DNA of 64,000 nt from Lucinisca nassula (Eukaryota > Mollusca > Bivalvia > Lucinida > Lucinidae), in contig OY757023.1 in assembly GCA_963580285.1 (NCBI GenBank), forward strand, positions 127,442,027 to 127,506,026, written 5' to 3'. A program made the position numbers and the translations under genes. Below the pieces are notes generated by a model, which was given only the letters and a program-made list of their open reading frames with translations, was not told where the DNA came from and did not search any database. Of this stretch, positions 1 to 11,345 are shown piece by piece (position 1 is the stretch's first letter; the number at the start of each line of letters is the position of its first letter).

Positions 1-735
1 ACACATCACTAGGATAAGGGAAAATAGTCATTAGGTCATGATGACCTTGACCTCATTTTCAGGGTCACAGCGACCCATAAAGTCATTTTTTGGCCAAAAA
101 TGGCTTGTCTGCACTCTATCTCATTAACGAATCGACCAAATTTCGTCAAACTTGGTACAATATATCATTACAACTTGATTACATTCTGGTGACCTTTAGC
201 TCATTTTCAAGGTCACAGCGACCCCAAAACAGTCAATTTTGGGCAAAAAATGGCTTTTCTGCACTCTATCTCATTATCGAATCGACTGATTTTCGTCAAA
301 CTTTATACAATATATCATTACAACAAAACGCAGATTTGGTTAGATTTTGATGACCTTGACCTAAAGTCACATCGCCCCAAAGACATTCAATTTGGAGCCA
401 AAAATGGCTTGTCTGCACTCTACCTCATTAAAGAATTGATTAATTATAGTCAAACTTGTATATTTCAATACAACATATCACAGACTTGATTAGAGTTTGG
501 TGACCTTGACTTTGGTGACCTTGACCTTTTTTCAAGGTCACAGGCCCCCCAAAACAGTCAGTTATGGGCCAAAAATGGCTTGTCTGCACATAAGGCCAAG
601 GTCTCCCAAACCTGTTCTTTTGGGCAAAAAAAGGCTTATCTGTAACCTGTATCATTTAAGAACTTACGATAGTTGGTCAAAATCAGTACCATATTTAATT
701 ACAGTCTACCAAATTTGTCAGGTGATCTGAGCTTT
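1..735. repeat. Tandem array, about 150-bp monomers
   Basis: Roughly four and a half diverged copies of a unit of about 150 bp. The unit contains a 'gtgaccttgacct' block, an 'aggtcacagcgacccc' block and a 'ggccaaaaatggcttgtctgcac' block; the last recurs near 93, 240, 394 and 566. The array enters from the left window edge, so its owner element is unknown. The short reading frames across it are repeat shadows. It resembles the interior arrays of the Helentron-like elements further right. Confidence 0.75.
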
Positions 736-849
736 TAAATAACTGTTTGTATTTTATCTCACCTGTCGCGTTGTGATGAGGTGAGCTTTTGGGATCACTT
801 TTTGTCCTTGTGTGCGAGTGGGTCCATGTGTGCGTAAACTTTTCTTGTG

Positions 850-2840
850 AACACACTAGAGGTCACAGTTTTTGGCTAATCATCATCAAATTTGGTCAGA
901 AGGATTATCATGACAATATCTCAGTCAAGTTCTAATATGGGTCATAGCAGGTCAAAAAGTAGGTCAGTAGGTCAAATCAAAGAAAAACCTTGTGGACATT
1001 CTGGAGGCCAAAGTTTTGGTCCCATTGTCATCAAACTTGCTCAGAATGATCATCTTGGCAATATCTCGGTTAAATTTGAATATGGGTCATGTCAGGTCAC
1101 AAAGTAGGTCAGTAAGTCAAATCATAGAAAAACCTTGTGAACACTCTAGAGGCCACAGTTTTGGTCCAATCGTCATCAAAATTGCTCAGAATGATCGTCT
1201 TGACAATATCTGGGTCAAGTTTTAATATGGGTCATGTCGGGTCACAAAGTAGGTCAGTAGGTCAAATCATAGAAAAACCTTGTGAATACACTAGAGGCCA
1301 CAGTTTTGGTCCAATTATCATCAAACTTGCTCAGAACGATCATCTTGACAATATCTCAGTCAAGTTCAAATATGGGTGTTGTTGGGTCAAAAAGTAGGTC
1401 AAATCATAGAAAAATCTTCTGAACACACTAGAGGCCACAGGTTTGGTCCAATCATCATCAAACTTGCTCAGAATGATCATCTTGATATTATCTTGGTCAC
1501 CTTCGAATATGGGTCATGTCGGGTCACAAAGTTGGTCAGTAAGTCAAATCATATAAAAACCTTGTGAATACACTAGAGGCCACAGTTTTGGTCTAATCAT
1601 CATCAAACTTGTCCAGAATGATCATCTTGACAATGTCTGGGTCAAGTTCAAATATTGGTCATGTTGGGTCAAAAAGTAGGTCAGTAGGTCAAATCAGAGA
1701 AAAACCTTGTGAACACACTAGAGGCCACAGTTTTGGTCCGATCATCATCAAACTTGCTCAGAATGATAGTCTTGACAATATCTCCGTCAAGTTGGAATAT
1801 GGGTCTTGTCGGGTCAAATCATAGAAAAACCTTCTGAACACACTAGAGGCCACAGTTTAGGTCTGATCATCATCAAACTTGCCCAGAATGATCAGCTTGA
1901 CAATATCTCGGTTAAGTTTGAATACGGGTCATGTTGGGTCAAAAAGTAGGTCAGTTTGATTTGAGGTTTAACGTCCCTGTCAACACTGCAAAGGTCATTT
2001 TGGAGATGTTGCTTCCAATTTTGTGGGGCTTTTACCCGACATTGAGATGAAATGACATCTCAAGCCCTGTTGCCCAATGAAACCAATAGGGTTTATAAGC
2101 ATGGACGGTCCGACTCATGCACACCGCTTTGCCTGGGCAGGCTTAGATCCTCTAAGCGGTTTACCAGTACTTGTGTGCGGGTCAGATTCAGATCTGCGTG
2201 GAAGCATCATGCAACCCATTTATTTCTTCAAGCCCTGATGGGCTGGGGCCGAAAAGTAGGTCAGTAGGTCAAATCATAGAAAAACCTTGTGAACACACTA
2301 GAGGCCACAGTTTTGGTTCGATCATCATCAAACTTGCCCAGAATGATCATCTTGAAAATATCTCAGTTAATTTCGAATATGGGTAATGTCGGGTCAAAAA
2401 GTAGGTCAAATCATAGAAAAACCCTCTGAACACAATTGAGGCCACAGTTTTGGTCCGATCATCATCATCAAACTTGCTCAAAATCATCATTTGACAATAT
2501 CTCGGTTAATTTTGAATATGGGTCATGTCTGGTCAATAAGTAGGTCAGATTGTTGAAAAACCTTGTGAATACACTAGAGGCCCCAGATTGGATCCGATCA
2601 TCATCAAACTTGCTCAGAATGATTATCTTGACAATATCTGGGTCAAATTTGAATATGGGTGATGTCGGGTCAAAAAGTAGGTCAGCAGGTCAAATCATAG
2701 AAAAACGTTTTGAACACTCTAAGAGGCCACAGTTTTAGTCAAATCATCATAAAACTTGCTCAGAATGATCATCTGAACAATATCTCAGTTATGTTTGAAT
2801 ATGGGTCATGTCAAATCAAAAAGTAGATCAGTAGGTTATT
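850..2840. repeat. Tandem array, about 146-bp monomers
   Basis: About 13 copies of a unit containing 'aaaaaccttgtgaacacacta', 'gaggccacagttttggtcc', 'atcatcatcaaacttgctcag' and 'gaatatgggtcatgtcgggt'. The last motif falls near 932, 1078, 1223 and 1368, giving a period of 145-146 bp. Several units have lost an 'aggtcagtaggtcaaatc' block. One SINE interrupts the array at 1956-2251. No coding potential: the short open frames repeat out of phase because the period is not a multiple of three. Confidence 0.85.
1956..2251 (-). mobile_element. SINE, full-length about 296 bp (tail GACGTTAAAC type)
   Basis: On the minus strand this runs from a 'gccccagcccatcagggcttgaag' head to a tail with 'gacgttaaacctcaaatc'. 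It is flanked by the direct repeat aaaagtaggtcagt at 1942-1955 and 2252-2265, which marks a target-site duplication within the 146-bp array. At least ten related copies or fragments occur in this window. The head lacks clear tRNA A and B boxes, so I could not name its RNA ancestor. Confidence 0.8.
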
Positions 2841-3198
2841 TTGTCAACTTTTGAACCGTTTGAGATAGAACCTTCATATTTGGCATGTAGGTTCCTTGTG
2901 ACAAGGGCTTCCCACTCATATAAAGATCTGACCTTGACCTGTGACCTACTTTGTCATAACTTTTGAACCATATGAGATAGAGCCTTCATATTTGGCATGT
3001 ATGTTCCTTGTGACAAGGTTTCCTCAACCATTCAAAACTTTTGACCCATGACCTTGACCTTTGACCTACTTTGCCATAACCTTTGAAGCATATAAGATAC
3101 AGCCTTCATATTTGGCATGTAGGTTCCTTGCAACAAGGGCTGCCTGTGCATACATAAAATGATCTGTGACCTTTACCTTGACATTTGTCCTATTTTAT
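2841..3198. repeat. Tandem array, about 120-bp monomers (left part)
   Basis: Units with 'cataacttttgaaccatttg', 'agatagagccttcatatttg', 'gcatgtaggttccttgtgac' and a trailing 'tgaccttgacctttgaccta'. Period about 118-125 bp. The array is cut by the family A element at 3199 and resumes at 6641 in the same phase, which dates that insertion after array formation. Confidence 0.8.
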
Positions 3199-3289
3199 TA
3201 GCTCACCTGTCACGTAGTGACAAGGTGAGCTTTTGTGATCACTTTTTGTCCGTCGTCCGTGCGTGTGTCCGAAAACAATTTCAAATAAG

Positions 3290-6200
3290 TATATCTCTAA
3301 TACCCCATGGTCAATCTTGATCAAATTTCAAGAGAAGCATCATCAGGTAGGGGGAAAGGCTGCATAAGGTTTTTGGGCTGATCAGATTGGAATTCTGGTT
3401 GCCATGGCAACATATAGCTCCCATAGACTTACAATGGGAAAAAATTAAAATATCTTCTTCTCTGAAACCACAGGGCCCAGAGCTTAGATATTTAGCATGT
3501 ATTAACGGCCAGTGGTCACCTACATAATTCCTGCCATTCATGCCCCTGGTGTCCAAATTGGCCACGCCCCAGGGCCCCTTTGCTCCCATAGACTCATAAT
3601 GGAACAAAAATCTTCTTCTCGGAAACCACAGAGCCCAGAGCTTAGATATTTAGCATGTAGCAATGGCAAGTGGTCACCTTCATAATTCCTGCCAATCATG
3701 CCCCTGGGGTCCAAAGGGGCCACACCCCGGGGCCCTTTAGCTCCTATAGTCTCATAATGGAAAAAAGCTTCAAAAATCTTCTTCTCTGAAACCACAGGGC
3801 CCAGAGCTGAGCTATTTGGCATGTAGCAATGGAAAGTGGTCACCTACATAATTCCTGCCAATCATGCCCCTGGGGTCCAAATTGGCTACACCCCGGGGCC
3901 CCTTAGCTCCCAAAGACTCATAATGAAAAAAAAAAGATTCAAAAATCTTCTTCTCTGAAACCACAGGGCCCAGAGCTTAGATATTTAGCATGTAGCAACG
4001 GCCAGTGGTCACCTACATAATTCCTGCCAATCATGCCCCTGGGTTCCAAATGGGCGACGCCCCGGGGGCCCTTCGCTCCCATAGACTCATAATGGAACAA
4101 AAAGCTTCAAAAATCTTCTTCTCGGAAACCACAGGGCCCAGAGCTTAGATATTAAGCAGGTAGCAACGGCAAGTGGTCACCTATATAATTCCTGCCAATC
4201 TGGCTCCTGGGGTCCAAAAGGGCCACGCCCCGGGGCCCTTTAGCTCCTATAGACTCATAATGGAAAAAAGCTTCAAAAATCTTCTTCTCTGAAACCACAG
4301 GGCCCAGAGCTGAGATATTTGGCATGTAGCAACGGAAAGTGGTTACCTACATAATTCCTGCCAATCATGCCCCTGGGGTCCAAATTGGCCACACCCAGGG
4401 GCCCCTTAGCTCCCAAAGACGCATAATGAAAAAAAAGCTTCAAAAATCTTCTTCTCTGAAACCACAGGGCCCAGAGCTTAGATATTTAGCCTGTAGCAAC
4501 GGCCAGTGGTCACCTAAATAATTCCTGCCAATCATGCCCCTGGGTTCCAAATGGGCGACGCCCCGGGGCCCCTTCACTCCCATAGACACATAATGGGACA
4601 AAAAGCTTCAAAAATCTTCTTCTCGGAAACCACAGGGCCCAGAGCTTAGATATTTAGCAGGTAGCAACGGCAAGTGGTCACATATATAATTCCTGCCAAT
4701 CTTGCCCCTGGGGTCCAAACTGGCCACGCCCCGGGGCCCTTTAGCTCCTACAGACTCATAATGGAAAAAAGCTTCAAAAATCTTATTCTCTGAAACCACA
4801 GGGCCCAGAGCTAAGATATTTGGCATGTAGCAATGGAAAGTGGTCACCTACATAATTCCTGCCAATCATGCCCCTGGGGTCCAAATTGGCCACACCCCGG
4901 GGCCCCTTAACTCCCAAAGACTCATAATGAAAAAAAAGCTTCAAAAATCTTCTCCTCTGGAACCACAGGGCCCAGAGCTTAGATATTTAGCATGTAGCAA
5001 CGGCCAGTGGTCACCTACATAATTCCTGCCAATCATGCCCCTGGGTTCCAAATGTGCGACGCCCCGGGGCCCCTTCGCTCTCATAGACTCATAATGGAAC
5101 AAAAAGCTTCAAAAATCTTCTTCTCTGAAACCACAGGGCCCAGAGCTTAGATGTTTAGCATTTAGCAACGGCAAGTGGTCACCTACATAATTCCTGCCAA
5201 TAATGCCCTTGGGGTCCAAACTGGCCACCCCCGGGGCCCTTTAGCTCCTATAGACTCATAATGGAAAAAAGCTTCAAAAATCTTCTTCTCCGAAACCACA
5301 GGGCCCAAGGCTGAGGTATTTGGCATTTAGCAACGGCAAGTGGTCACCTATATAAATCCTGCCAATCATGCCCCTTGGGTCCAAATGGGCCACACCCTTG
5401 GACCCCCTTAGCTCCCATAGACTCATAATGGAAAAAAAAACTTCAAAAATCTTCTTCTCTGAAACCACAGGGCCCAGAGCTTAGATATTTAGCATGTAGC
5501 AACGGCAAGTGGTTACCTACATATTTCCTGCTAATCATGCCCCTGGGGTCCAAATGGGCCACGCCCCGGGGCCCCTTAGCTCCCATAGACTCATAATGGA
5601 AAAAAGCTTCAAAAATCTTCTTCTCAGAAACTGTGAAGCACAGAACTTAGATATTTAGAATCTAGCAACATAAAATAGCCATCTACATAAATCCTGTTAA
5701 CCCTGCCCCTGGGGTCAAAATTGGCCACGCCCGAGCTCATCACCTCCAATAGACTTATAATGGAAAAAAAACTTAAAAAATCTTCTTCTATGAAACCATA
5801 AGGCCCAGAGCTTAGATTTTTAGTATGTAGCAATGTCAAGTGGCCACCTACATAAATCCTGCCAGTTATGCCCCTGGGATCCAAATTGGCCCCACCCCAG
5901 GGTTCTTTAGCTTCCATAGACTTACAATTGAAGAAACTTCAAAAATCTTCTTCGAGCTGAAACCACAGGGCCCTTATAATGAAAAAAAAATGAAAAAAAG
6001 AAAAAATTAAAATGGGGGAAAAAATCTTCTTCTCTGAAACCATAAGTCCCAGAGCTTACGTATTTAGCATGTAGCAATGTCGAGTGGTCGCCTACATGAA
6101 TCCTGCCAATCATGCCCCTGGGGTCCAAATCCTGTGGCCCCTTAACTCCAACAAACTTATAATGGAAAAAGCTTCAAACATCTTCTTTGAAACCATGAAG

Positions 6201-6370
6201 TACAGACCTAAGAAATTTAGTATATAGCAACACAAAATGGTCGCCTACATAAATCCTGCCAACCGTGCCCTTTGGGTCAAAATTGGCCAAGCCCCAGGGC
6301 TCATTAGCTTCTATAGACTTATACTGGAAAAAACTTAAAAAAAATCTTTTTCTCCAAAACCATAAGGCAC
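3290..6370. repeat. Tandem array, about 167-bp monomers with trimer order
   Basis: About 18 units carrying 'ccacagggcccagagctta', 'gatatttagcatgtagcaac', 'cataattcctgccaatcatg' and 'cacgccccggggcccctt'. The 'cagggcccagagc' block recurs about every 167 bp (3470, 3627, 3793, 3962, 4130, 4297, 4464). Stretches near 4339-4521 and 4840-5022 are more alike than neighbours and about 501 bp apart, suggesting a three-monomer higher-order unit. Units right of about 5600 are more diverged. Confidence 0.85.
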
Positions 6371-6372
6371 AG

Positions 6373-6542
6373 ATTTTGTTTGATTTGAGGTTTTACATCC
6401 CTGACAACACTGTATAGGTCATTTTGGAGATGTCTCTTCCAATTTTGTGGGACTTTTACCAGACATTGAGATGAAATTACATCTCAAACCCTGTCACCCA
6501 ATGAAACCATCAGGGTTTATAAGCATGGACACCGCTTTGCCT
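6373..6542 (-). mobile_element. SINE fragment (GACGTTAAAC-tail family)
   Basis: The same family as 1956-2251. The tail ('tttgatttgaggttttacatc') and middle are kept, but the sequence stops at 'caccgctttgcctgagctta', where the 167-bp array resumes. The distal half of the SINE is missing. Confidence 0.75.
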
Positions 6543-6640
6543 GAGCTTAGATATTTAGTATGTAGCAATGTCAAGTGGTCTCCTACACTAATGATTTTCT
6601 TGTAAACAGGTGAGCGATATAGGGCCATTGGGCCCTCTTG

Positions 6641-7440
6641 TTATAACTTTTGAACCATTTGAGATAGTGCCTTCATATTTGGCATGTATGTTCCTTGTGA
6701 AAAGGTCTTCCCACCCAAACAAAAATTTTGTCTAATGACCTTGACCTTTGACCAACTTTGTCATAATTTTGAAGAATTTGAGATAGGGTCTTCAAAATTG
6801 GCATGTAGTTTCCTTGTGACAAGGGCTTGCTATTCATGCTAAAATGATTTGTGACTTTGACCTTGACATGTGATCTTCTTCATCATAACTTTTGAACTAT
6901 TTGAGATAGAGTCTTCATATTTGGCAAATATGTTCCTTGTTGCAAGGACTTTCCACCCATACAAAAGTTTTGACCTGTGCCCTTGACCTTTGACCTTCTT
7001 TCTCATAACTTTTGAACTATTTAAGATAGAGCCTTCATATTTGGCATGTAGGTACCTTGTGACAAGGGCTTGCCACCCATGCAAAATGTTTGATCTGTGA
7101 CCGGTCATTGCCCGTATTTGGTAAAAACCTTTAAAAATCTTCTTCTGAGGAACCGAACGGCCGATGACCTTGAAACTTGGTATCCAGCATTGGGGACTGG
7201 GGACACGTCCAAGTTTTTTAAATGATGACCTTTGGTTAACCTTGACCTGCTTTATGGCAAGGTCAAATTTTGTCACTCAGACATTTGTATAGAAAAAAAA
7301 AGGCAAAACAGTGGATTTTTTTAATGCATGGTAGCTTGTGGCATCAGAAATGATATTTGCAATCAGCTGAATCCAAGTTTATCAATTCCAAAGGTCATGG
7401 TCATTTACTGACCTTTGTCCTGAAGACTCAGATTAAGTAT
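6641..7440. repeat. Tandem array, about 120-bp monomers (right part)
   Basis: Continuation of the array at 2841-3198 after the nested element. Units carry 'cataacttttgaactatttg' and 'gaccttgacctttgacc'. From about 7090 the units change to a different text ('cttcttctgaggaaccgaacgg'), ending with 'aggtcatggtcatttactgac'. Confidence 0.7.
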
Positions 7441-8430
7441 TTTTATGCCCCCATAGGAGGGCATATAGTTTTTGCACTGTCCGTTTGTGGGTTAGTCCCC
7501 TAGCGACATCTCCTGTACCGTTGGGCCAATTTCATTCAAACTTCATAGGAGCGAGTGTTTGAGTTTCTCACCAACAGCTAAGGTCATACTGTGATGGGAC
7601 CTCGGTTTAAAGACTCATCTGAAAGTCTGGAGAAGCCCGGGATCAATCCTGCTACCCCTGGTTTACTAGGCAAGTAGCATGACCACTTCACCATGAAGGC
7701 TTCTAAACTTCATTGGAATGTTGTGTAGATGACCCTCTATGAAAATAGCATAAGCGATTAACAAATGGTCACAAGAGCTAAAAATAGATTGTAAATTTGC
7801 TTCAAATGCAAACTCTTAGGCCAATTGAATTTAAAACTTCACAGGGATGTTGCCTAGGTGACTCCCTACCAAAATAGGGTAATAATTCTGGATGGACTTT
7901 TTAAAGTAACCTTGCAGAAATGTTCACCTTCATAAGACGATGTGTTGTGTGCAAGACCAAGGTTCGTACCTCCAATGTCAGGTCAAAGGTCAAAAAAGGG
8001 GTATTTTTTGTGTATGGTCAATATCTTTCTTATTCTTCGATGGATATGAAATTACTTGGCAGATATGTTAACCACCATGAGACGATGTGTTGAGCCCAAT
8101 AGCCAAGTTGGTACCTCAAAGGTCAAGGCTGTTTTTAGAGGTCAAAGGTAAAAAAAAAAGGGCTTTTTCATGTACGGTCAATAACTTCCTTATTTTTCAA
8201 TGAACTGTTTAAAGTTACTTTGCAGAAATGTTCACCTTCATTAGGTGATGTGTTGCACACAAGACCCAGGTCAATACCTCCAATGTCAGGGTCATAGAGG
8301 TCAAAAAGGGGGTAGACATTGGTGTTTTTTTAGAAAAACAAATTCTAGTTATGGCTATTTTTCGAAAAACAGAGTCATTGCTCTTGTTCTACATTTATCA
8401 ATGTATAAATGTTAGGTATATTATTATTAT
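7441..8430 (+). repeat. Second type of 5' fold-back plus array
   Basis: Begins with the fold-back TATGCCCCCATAGGAGGGCATATAG followed by 'cactgtccgtttgtggg', the same layout as the 5' ends of the Helentron-like families. Array units follow that contain 'caaggttcgtacctccaatg' and 'ttcttattcttcgatggata'. No matching 3' hairpin was found, so this may be a 5' fragment of another family fused into the outer element. Confidence 0.5.
7547..7704 (-). mobile_element. tRNA-Thr-like SINE, about 160 bp
   Basis: On the minus strand the head reads gaagccttcatggtgaagtgg and carries a B-box-like region near 'caggattgatcccgggc', then 'ttctccagactttcagatga' and a tail of 'agctgttggtgag'. The direct repeat aaacttcat flanks it at 7538-7546 and 7705-7713. 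Two other copies (28223 and 30757) share the sequence and also have target-site duplications. Confidence 0.75.
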
Positions 8431-8880
8431 CTTGGGCAAGTTCAACTTTCAGGTTGCTGGGCTCAGTAACTGCGGCTATTTGTAAGAAAACTTTTGTGAT
8501 CGCTCTAGCCCCTGATATGATTTCACAGGAATTATTTTTGTGTACCATCTGTCAAAATTGCTCCACTCTGCTGACCCAGATGGTCGCAAGAACTTGAAAA
8601 ACTGTTATAAGATTTCCTCCTCTAAAAGGAAACAATTTCATTTGAATGATTGATGGGTGATCCTCTGACAGAATTGCTCAAATTCTTTTGCTCCATTGAA
8701 AATGATACCCACCAGAGCTAAAAACCATGAAATCCTTAAAATGACTTCTACTCCTAAACAGCTAGATTGAATTTGGAATAATTTCACAGAAATATTCCTT
8801 GGGTTTCTGTCAACCATAATTGCTCAAACCTTCCACTCCACCTTAATATATTACCACCATTTCATTTGTTCAGTATAGAT
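8431..8880. repeat. Degenerate array leading to the family A 3' end
   Basis: Two or three diverged units related to the 145-bp array at 14310-16480 ('cacaggaat', 'gggtgatcctctgacagaat', 'ttgctcaaattcttttgctc'). Nothing coding is visible. It leads directly to the 3' terminal hairpin near 8881-8915. Confidence 0.6.
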
Positions 8881-8934
8881 CAGGTGAGCGATCAAGGGTC
8901 ATCCTGGCCCTCTTGTTCATTTATAATAATTGGT

Positions 8935-9299
8935 GGGGGGTTTTCTTTCTTCAAAAATGCCGTAACTATTGCAGAGATATGAGTGGGGGCATAGTCACGA
9001 ACTGTAAATTTGGTATCTCCTTCAGTCATTTCCTTTATTTTGGAAACGATTTCTTTACGAGATGCAGATTTTTGCCCAACTGATTTTGGTGTATTTTTGA
9101 AGGACTCTACACCAGATTCATATTTCTTTTTCCACCACTGAACTGTGTCATAAGACACACAAGAAGGTCCGTAAGCATTAAAAACTTCAGTCGTCAGCTG
9201 CTTCATAGAACAACCAAGTTTTGAGTGAGCTTTGATGTAAGCCCGTATTTCATCTTTCTTGTTGACTCTTCTACCAACCATTTTTACTGTAGTGGTCAA
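8935..9299 (-). pseudogene. Mariner transposase N-terminal DNA-binding domain, truncated
   Basis: The readable frame starts with a few residues before MVGRRVNKKDEIRAYIKAHS, then shows the paired helix-turn-helix region typical of mariner transposases (KLGCSMKQLTTEVFNAYG, then SYDTVQWWKKKYESG). A linker with SASRKEIVSKIKEM and TKFTVRDYA follows. After about 115 residues the similarity fades into the join with the neighbouring Helentron-like 3' end. The aspartate triad domain is missing, so no active enzyme can be made. In intact members this protein binds the terminal repeats and cuts at TA sites. The family call is confident; the exact clade is not. Confidence 0.75.
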
Positions 9300-9324
9300 T
9301 GATGGTGTGTATTCAAAAGGAAAA

Positions 9325-9653
9325 AACGGCCCCGATAGCTCAGTTGGTAGAGTGTTCGCTCCCGGGAATGGGAGGTCACGGGTTCGATCCCGGGCCGCGA
9401 CATACCAAAGTCGTTAACAATGGTACTAGCTGCTCCTCGCTTGGCACTCAGATTTATGGGGTAGAGCTAGGACTGGTCGACCCAGTGTCAGGATAATGTG
9501 ACTGGGTGTGGTATCATGTAATGTGTCTGGGACATGATACTTCAGTGAGGCAGCACTATAAAAGTGAGCATTGAGCTCCCTGTCGCAACCAGACACCGTC
9601 GTGATATGACTGAAAAATTGTTGAAAGCGACGTTAAACCCGAATTCACACACA
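9325..9653 (+). mobile_element. tRNA-derived SINE, RUDI-like, full length
   Basis: The head shows an RNA polymerase III A box (tagctcagttgg) and B box (ggttcgatccc) in tRNA spacing. A central domain follows ('taccaaagtcgtta', 'ctagctgctcctcgcttggc', 'gggtgtggtatcatgtaatg'), then the tail 'ttgttgaaagcgacgttaaa'. The 14-bp direct repeat attcaaaaggaaaa flanks it at 9311-9324 and 9654-9667. It inserted into the mariner element. A second copy is at 45371. The layout fits the bivalve RUDI SINE; identity by name is from memory and needs alignment. Confidence 0.85.
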
Positions 9654-10389
9654 ATTCAAAAGGAAAATTTTTTATGTCTTACAGTTAGTGTAACATGTAC
9701 GTTTATACCCCGTTGTGTAGGTATTGAATAACCCTATACAGGTATGTATTGGTTTTTATCGTGCCCCACATGGATATGGAGCTAGAGGACAATAAGCAAT
9801 TCATTTCGAACATCCCTCGTATGAACAGTATTGACATAAATCGGCATTCATTTTTATGTCCCCGGTAGCGATAGCGGGGACATATTGTTTTTGCCCTGTT
9901 TGTTGGTTTGTACGTGGACAACTTTAACGTTGGCCATAACTTTTGAACCGTTTGAGATAGAGCTTTCATATTTGGCCTGAAGGTTCCTTGTGACAAGACC
10001 TTCACATTCATGCAAAAAAATTTGACCTTTGACCTACTTAAAAGAAAAAAATAGCAATGGTCATAACTTTCGAACCACTTGAGATACAGCCTTCATATTT
10101 AGCATGTGACTCATAATTTGCTTTAGAGTATTTTAGTATACAATTTTTTAAATGCTATAAATAATTTTACTGTACGCATATTTTGTTGCAGTATGTGTTT
10201 TTATCTGTTGTTGATATACTAAAGAGATAATAAAAATAGTTTCAGCGCCTTGTGTTATTTTATATCCTTACACTGTACCATCTATATACAGAAAATACTA
10301 TTTTTCTGCCTGGGTTAAGAGTACAAACTAAGCTACGGTAATTTAACACAAGTTTTCTAGCATTGTGAAATGTTTGCTAAAACTGTCAG

Positions 10390-11063
10390 ATATGCACAAG
10401 GATAAAGCAAGTTTCAACTTTTATTTTCAGTGGGAAAAAATTTTCTACGCCACTTCCTCTTCACTCAATAAATGTTTAATTTTGACAACCCTTATTCACG
10501 TAACGTCTGTCAACTGCAGAACGAAATATTAATTTGGAAATTTTAGACTGCTTATGATTGATAAAGTTTTTTTTCATTCTTAATGCAACACCAGCTTCCT
10601 ATCTTTAGATAAATCGAGCCTAACTCAAATAAGTGCAACAACTTTGGAAATAATCACGATTCAGTTTGCTTACCTGGATGTCTGTCAATAGTTCAATGTT
10701 ACGTGCATTGGTGAACTTTTAACCCTATTTCGTCATGCTGGCTAGCAAACTCAACAAATCGATGTAACATTAATTTACATGTATACCGGCAATATCTGAG
10801 TGAAAACAAATATCCCGCTGTCGATTCATTGATCCGTAATTTTAAATAACATACTGTCTGTCCGAAAATTACGTGAAATGGTAAGTTACGTGAACTTACT
10901 GTATTTTCTATCAATCTGATAGTATTTGGTTTCGTTGCAACAAATTAATGTACTAATAAACCGGAAATATGTTGCAAAATAATGTGCTTTAAAACCCGGT
11001 GAAGTTTGTGAGAGTTTTGACCAGTTTCTTTTGCGAACTTCGGAAATCGGACAGACGTTTGTT
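10390..11063. other. Left arm of the 10.2-kb element, no gene seen
   Basis: AT-rich sequence with scattered TTACGTG-type motifs: 'cacgtaacgtctgtc' near 10498, 'gttacgtgcattgg' near 10699, and two 'ttacgtgaa' sites near 10866 and 10887. The only reading frames are short and show no recognisable protein family. Confidence 0.5.
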
Positions 11064-11345
11064 CAAATGTGCACGTAACAAGACAGATGGGTTATTTTGC
11101 ATCAAGGATTAATATTACTCAAATAAAACAAGGTGGCTATCTTTTTAGCTCACTGCCGTTACAGCCAAACCGTTTGTTAAATTTACTCAACACGTTTTTT
11201 AAAAGTAGATTCATGCTCACGACTTTATCGGACTTTTCTTGTAGCACGTAACATGACAGACACATCGTCTGTCCTTGTTACGTGAATTTAAGTTCATTGT
11301 CTGTCCTGATTACGTGAGAGTTTTCAATCGTCCGTCCTAGTTACT
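11064..11345. repeat. Subterminal motif cluster of the 10.2-kb element, left side
   Basis: Five copies, in both orientations, of a motif close to TGTCTGTCCTGTTACGTGA. Two are inverted, at about 11071-11088 and 11245-11262. Three are direct, at about 11265-11286, 11299-11319 and 11331-11345, the last diverged. Clustered subterminal repeats near both ends are typical of transposase-binding arrays; that role is inferred. The matching right-side copies are at 19760 and 20143. Confidence 0.65.

Larger units (their letters stand above)
3199..6640 (+). mobile_element. Helentron-like element, family A, inner copy
   Basis: The 5' end at 3199 is the canonical TAGCTCACCTG fold-back (AGCTCACC, GTCAC, gta, GTGAC, GGTGAGCT) followed by 'ttttgtccgtcgtccgtgcg'. 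The 3' end is CAGGTGAGCGATATA, a GGGCCATTGGGCCC hairpin, then CTCTTG at 6640 followed by TT. The flanks (tcctattttat / tataacttttgaacc) rejoin into one 120-bp array unit, so both boundaries are well supported. The interior is a 167-bp array plus a SINE fragment; there is no transposase-like coding sequence. Confidence 0.8.
756..8915 (+). mobile_element. Helentron-like element, family A, outer copy
   Basis: The 5' end is a fold-back (ctcacctgtcgcg / gatgaggtgag) followed by 'gggatcactttttgtcc'. The 3' end near 8881-8915 reads CAGGTGAGCGAT, then an imperfect hairpin of the GGGCCATCATGGCCC type, then CTCTTG before TT. The inner motif CAGGTGAGC is the inverse of the 5' GCTCACCTG, the asymmetric inverted repeat expected of Helentrons and their non-autonomous derivatives. 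The interior is only tandem arrays; no Rep/helicase gene was seen. A full second element (3199-6640) sits inside, and array units of the same type resume on both sides of it. The region from 7441 onward has a different 5'-type end, so the two ends listed may belong to two merged elements. Confidence 0.55.
8935..9819 (-). mobile_element. Mariner-like element, 3'-truncated, split by a SINE
   Basis: The transposase N-terminus (8935-9299) lies on the minus strand. Its 5' terminal repeat is near 9794-9819: on the minus strand ACGAGGGATGTTCGAAATGA, directly after TA. This resembles the terminal repeat of the mariner at 52310-53476. The two parts are separated by the SINE at 9325-9653. The 3' half of the element, including the catalytic domain, is absent. 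Confidence 0.65.

Noticed and set aside
3311..6128. Series of minus-strand frames with HYESMGAKGPWG-type text
   Set aside because: They follow the 167-bp tandem monomer and carry no protein family signature.
9330..9402. Stand-alone tRNA gene with good A and B boxes
   Set aside because: The sequence continues into a conserved SINE body and tail, has a 14-bp target duplication, and has a near-identical copy at 45371.
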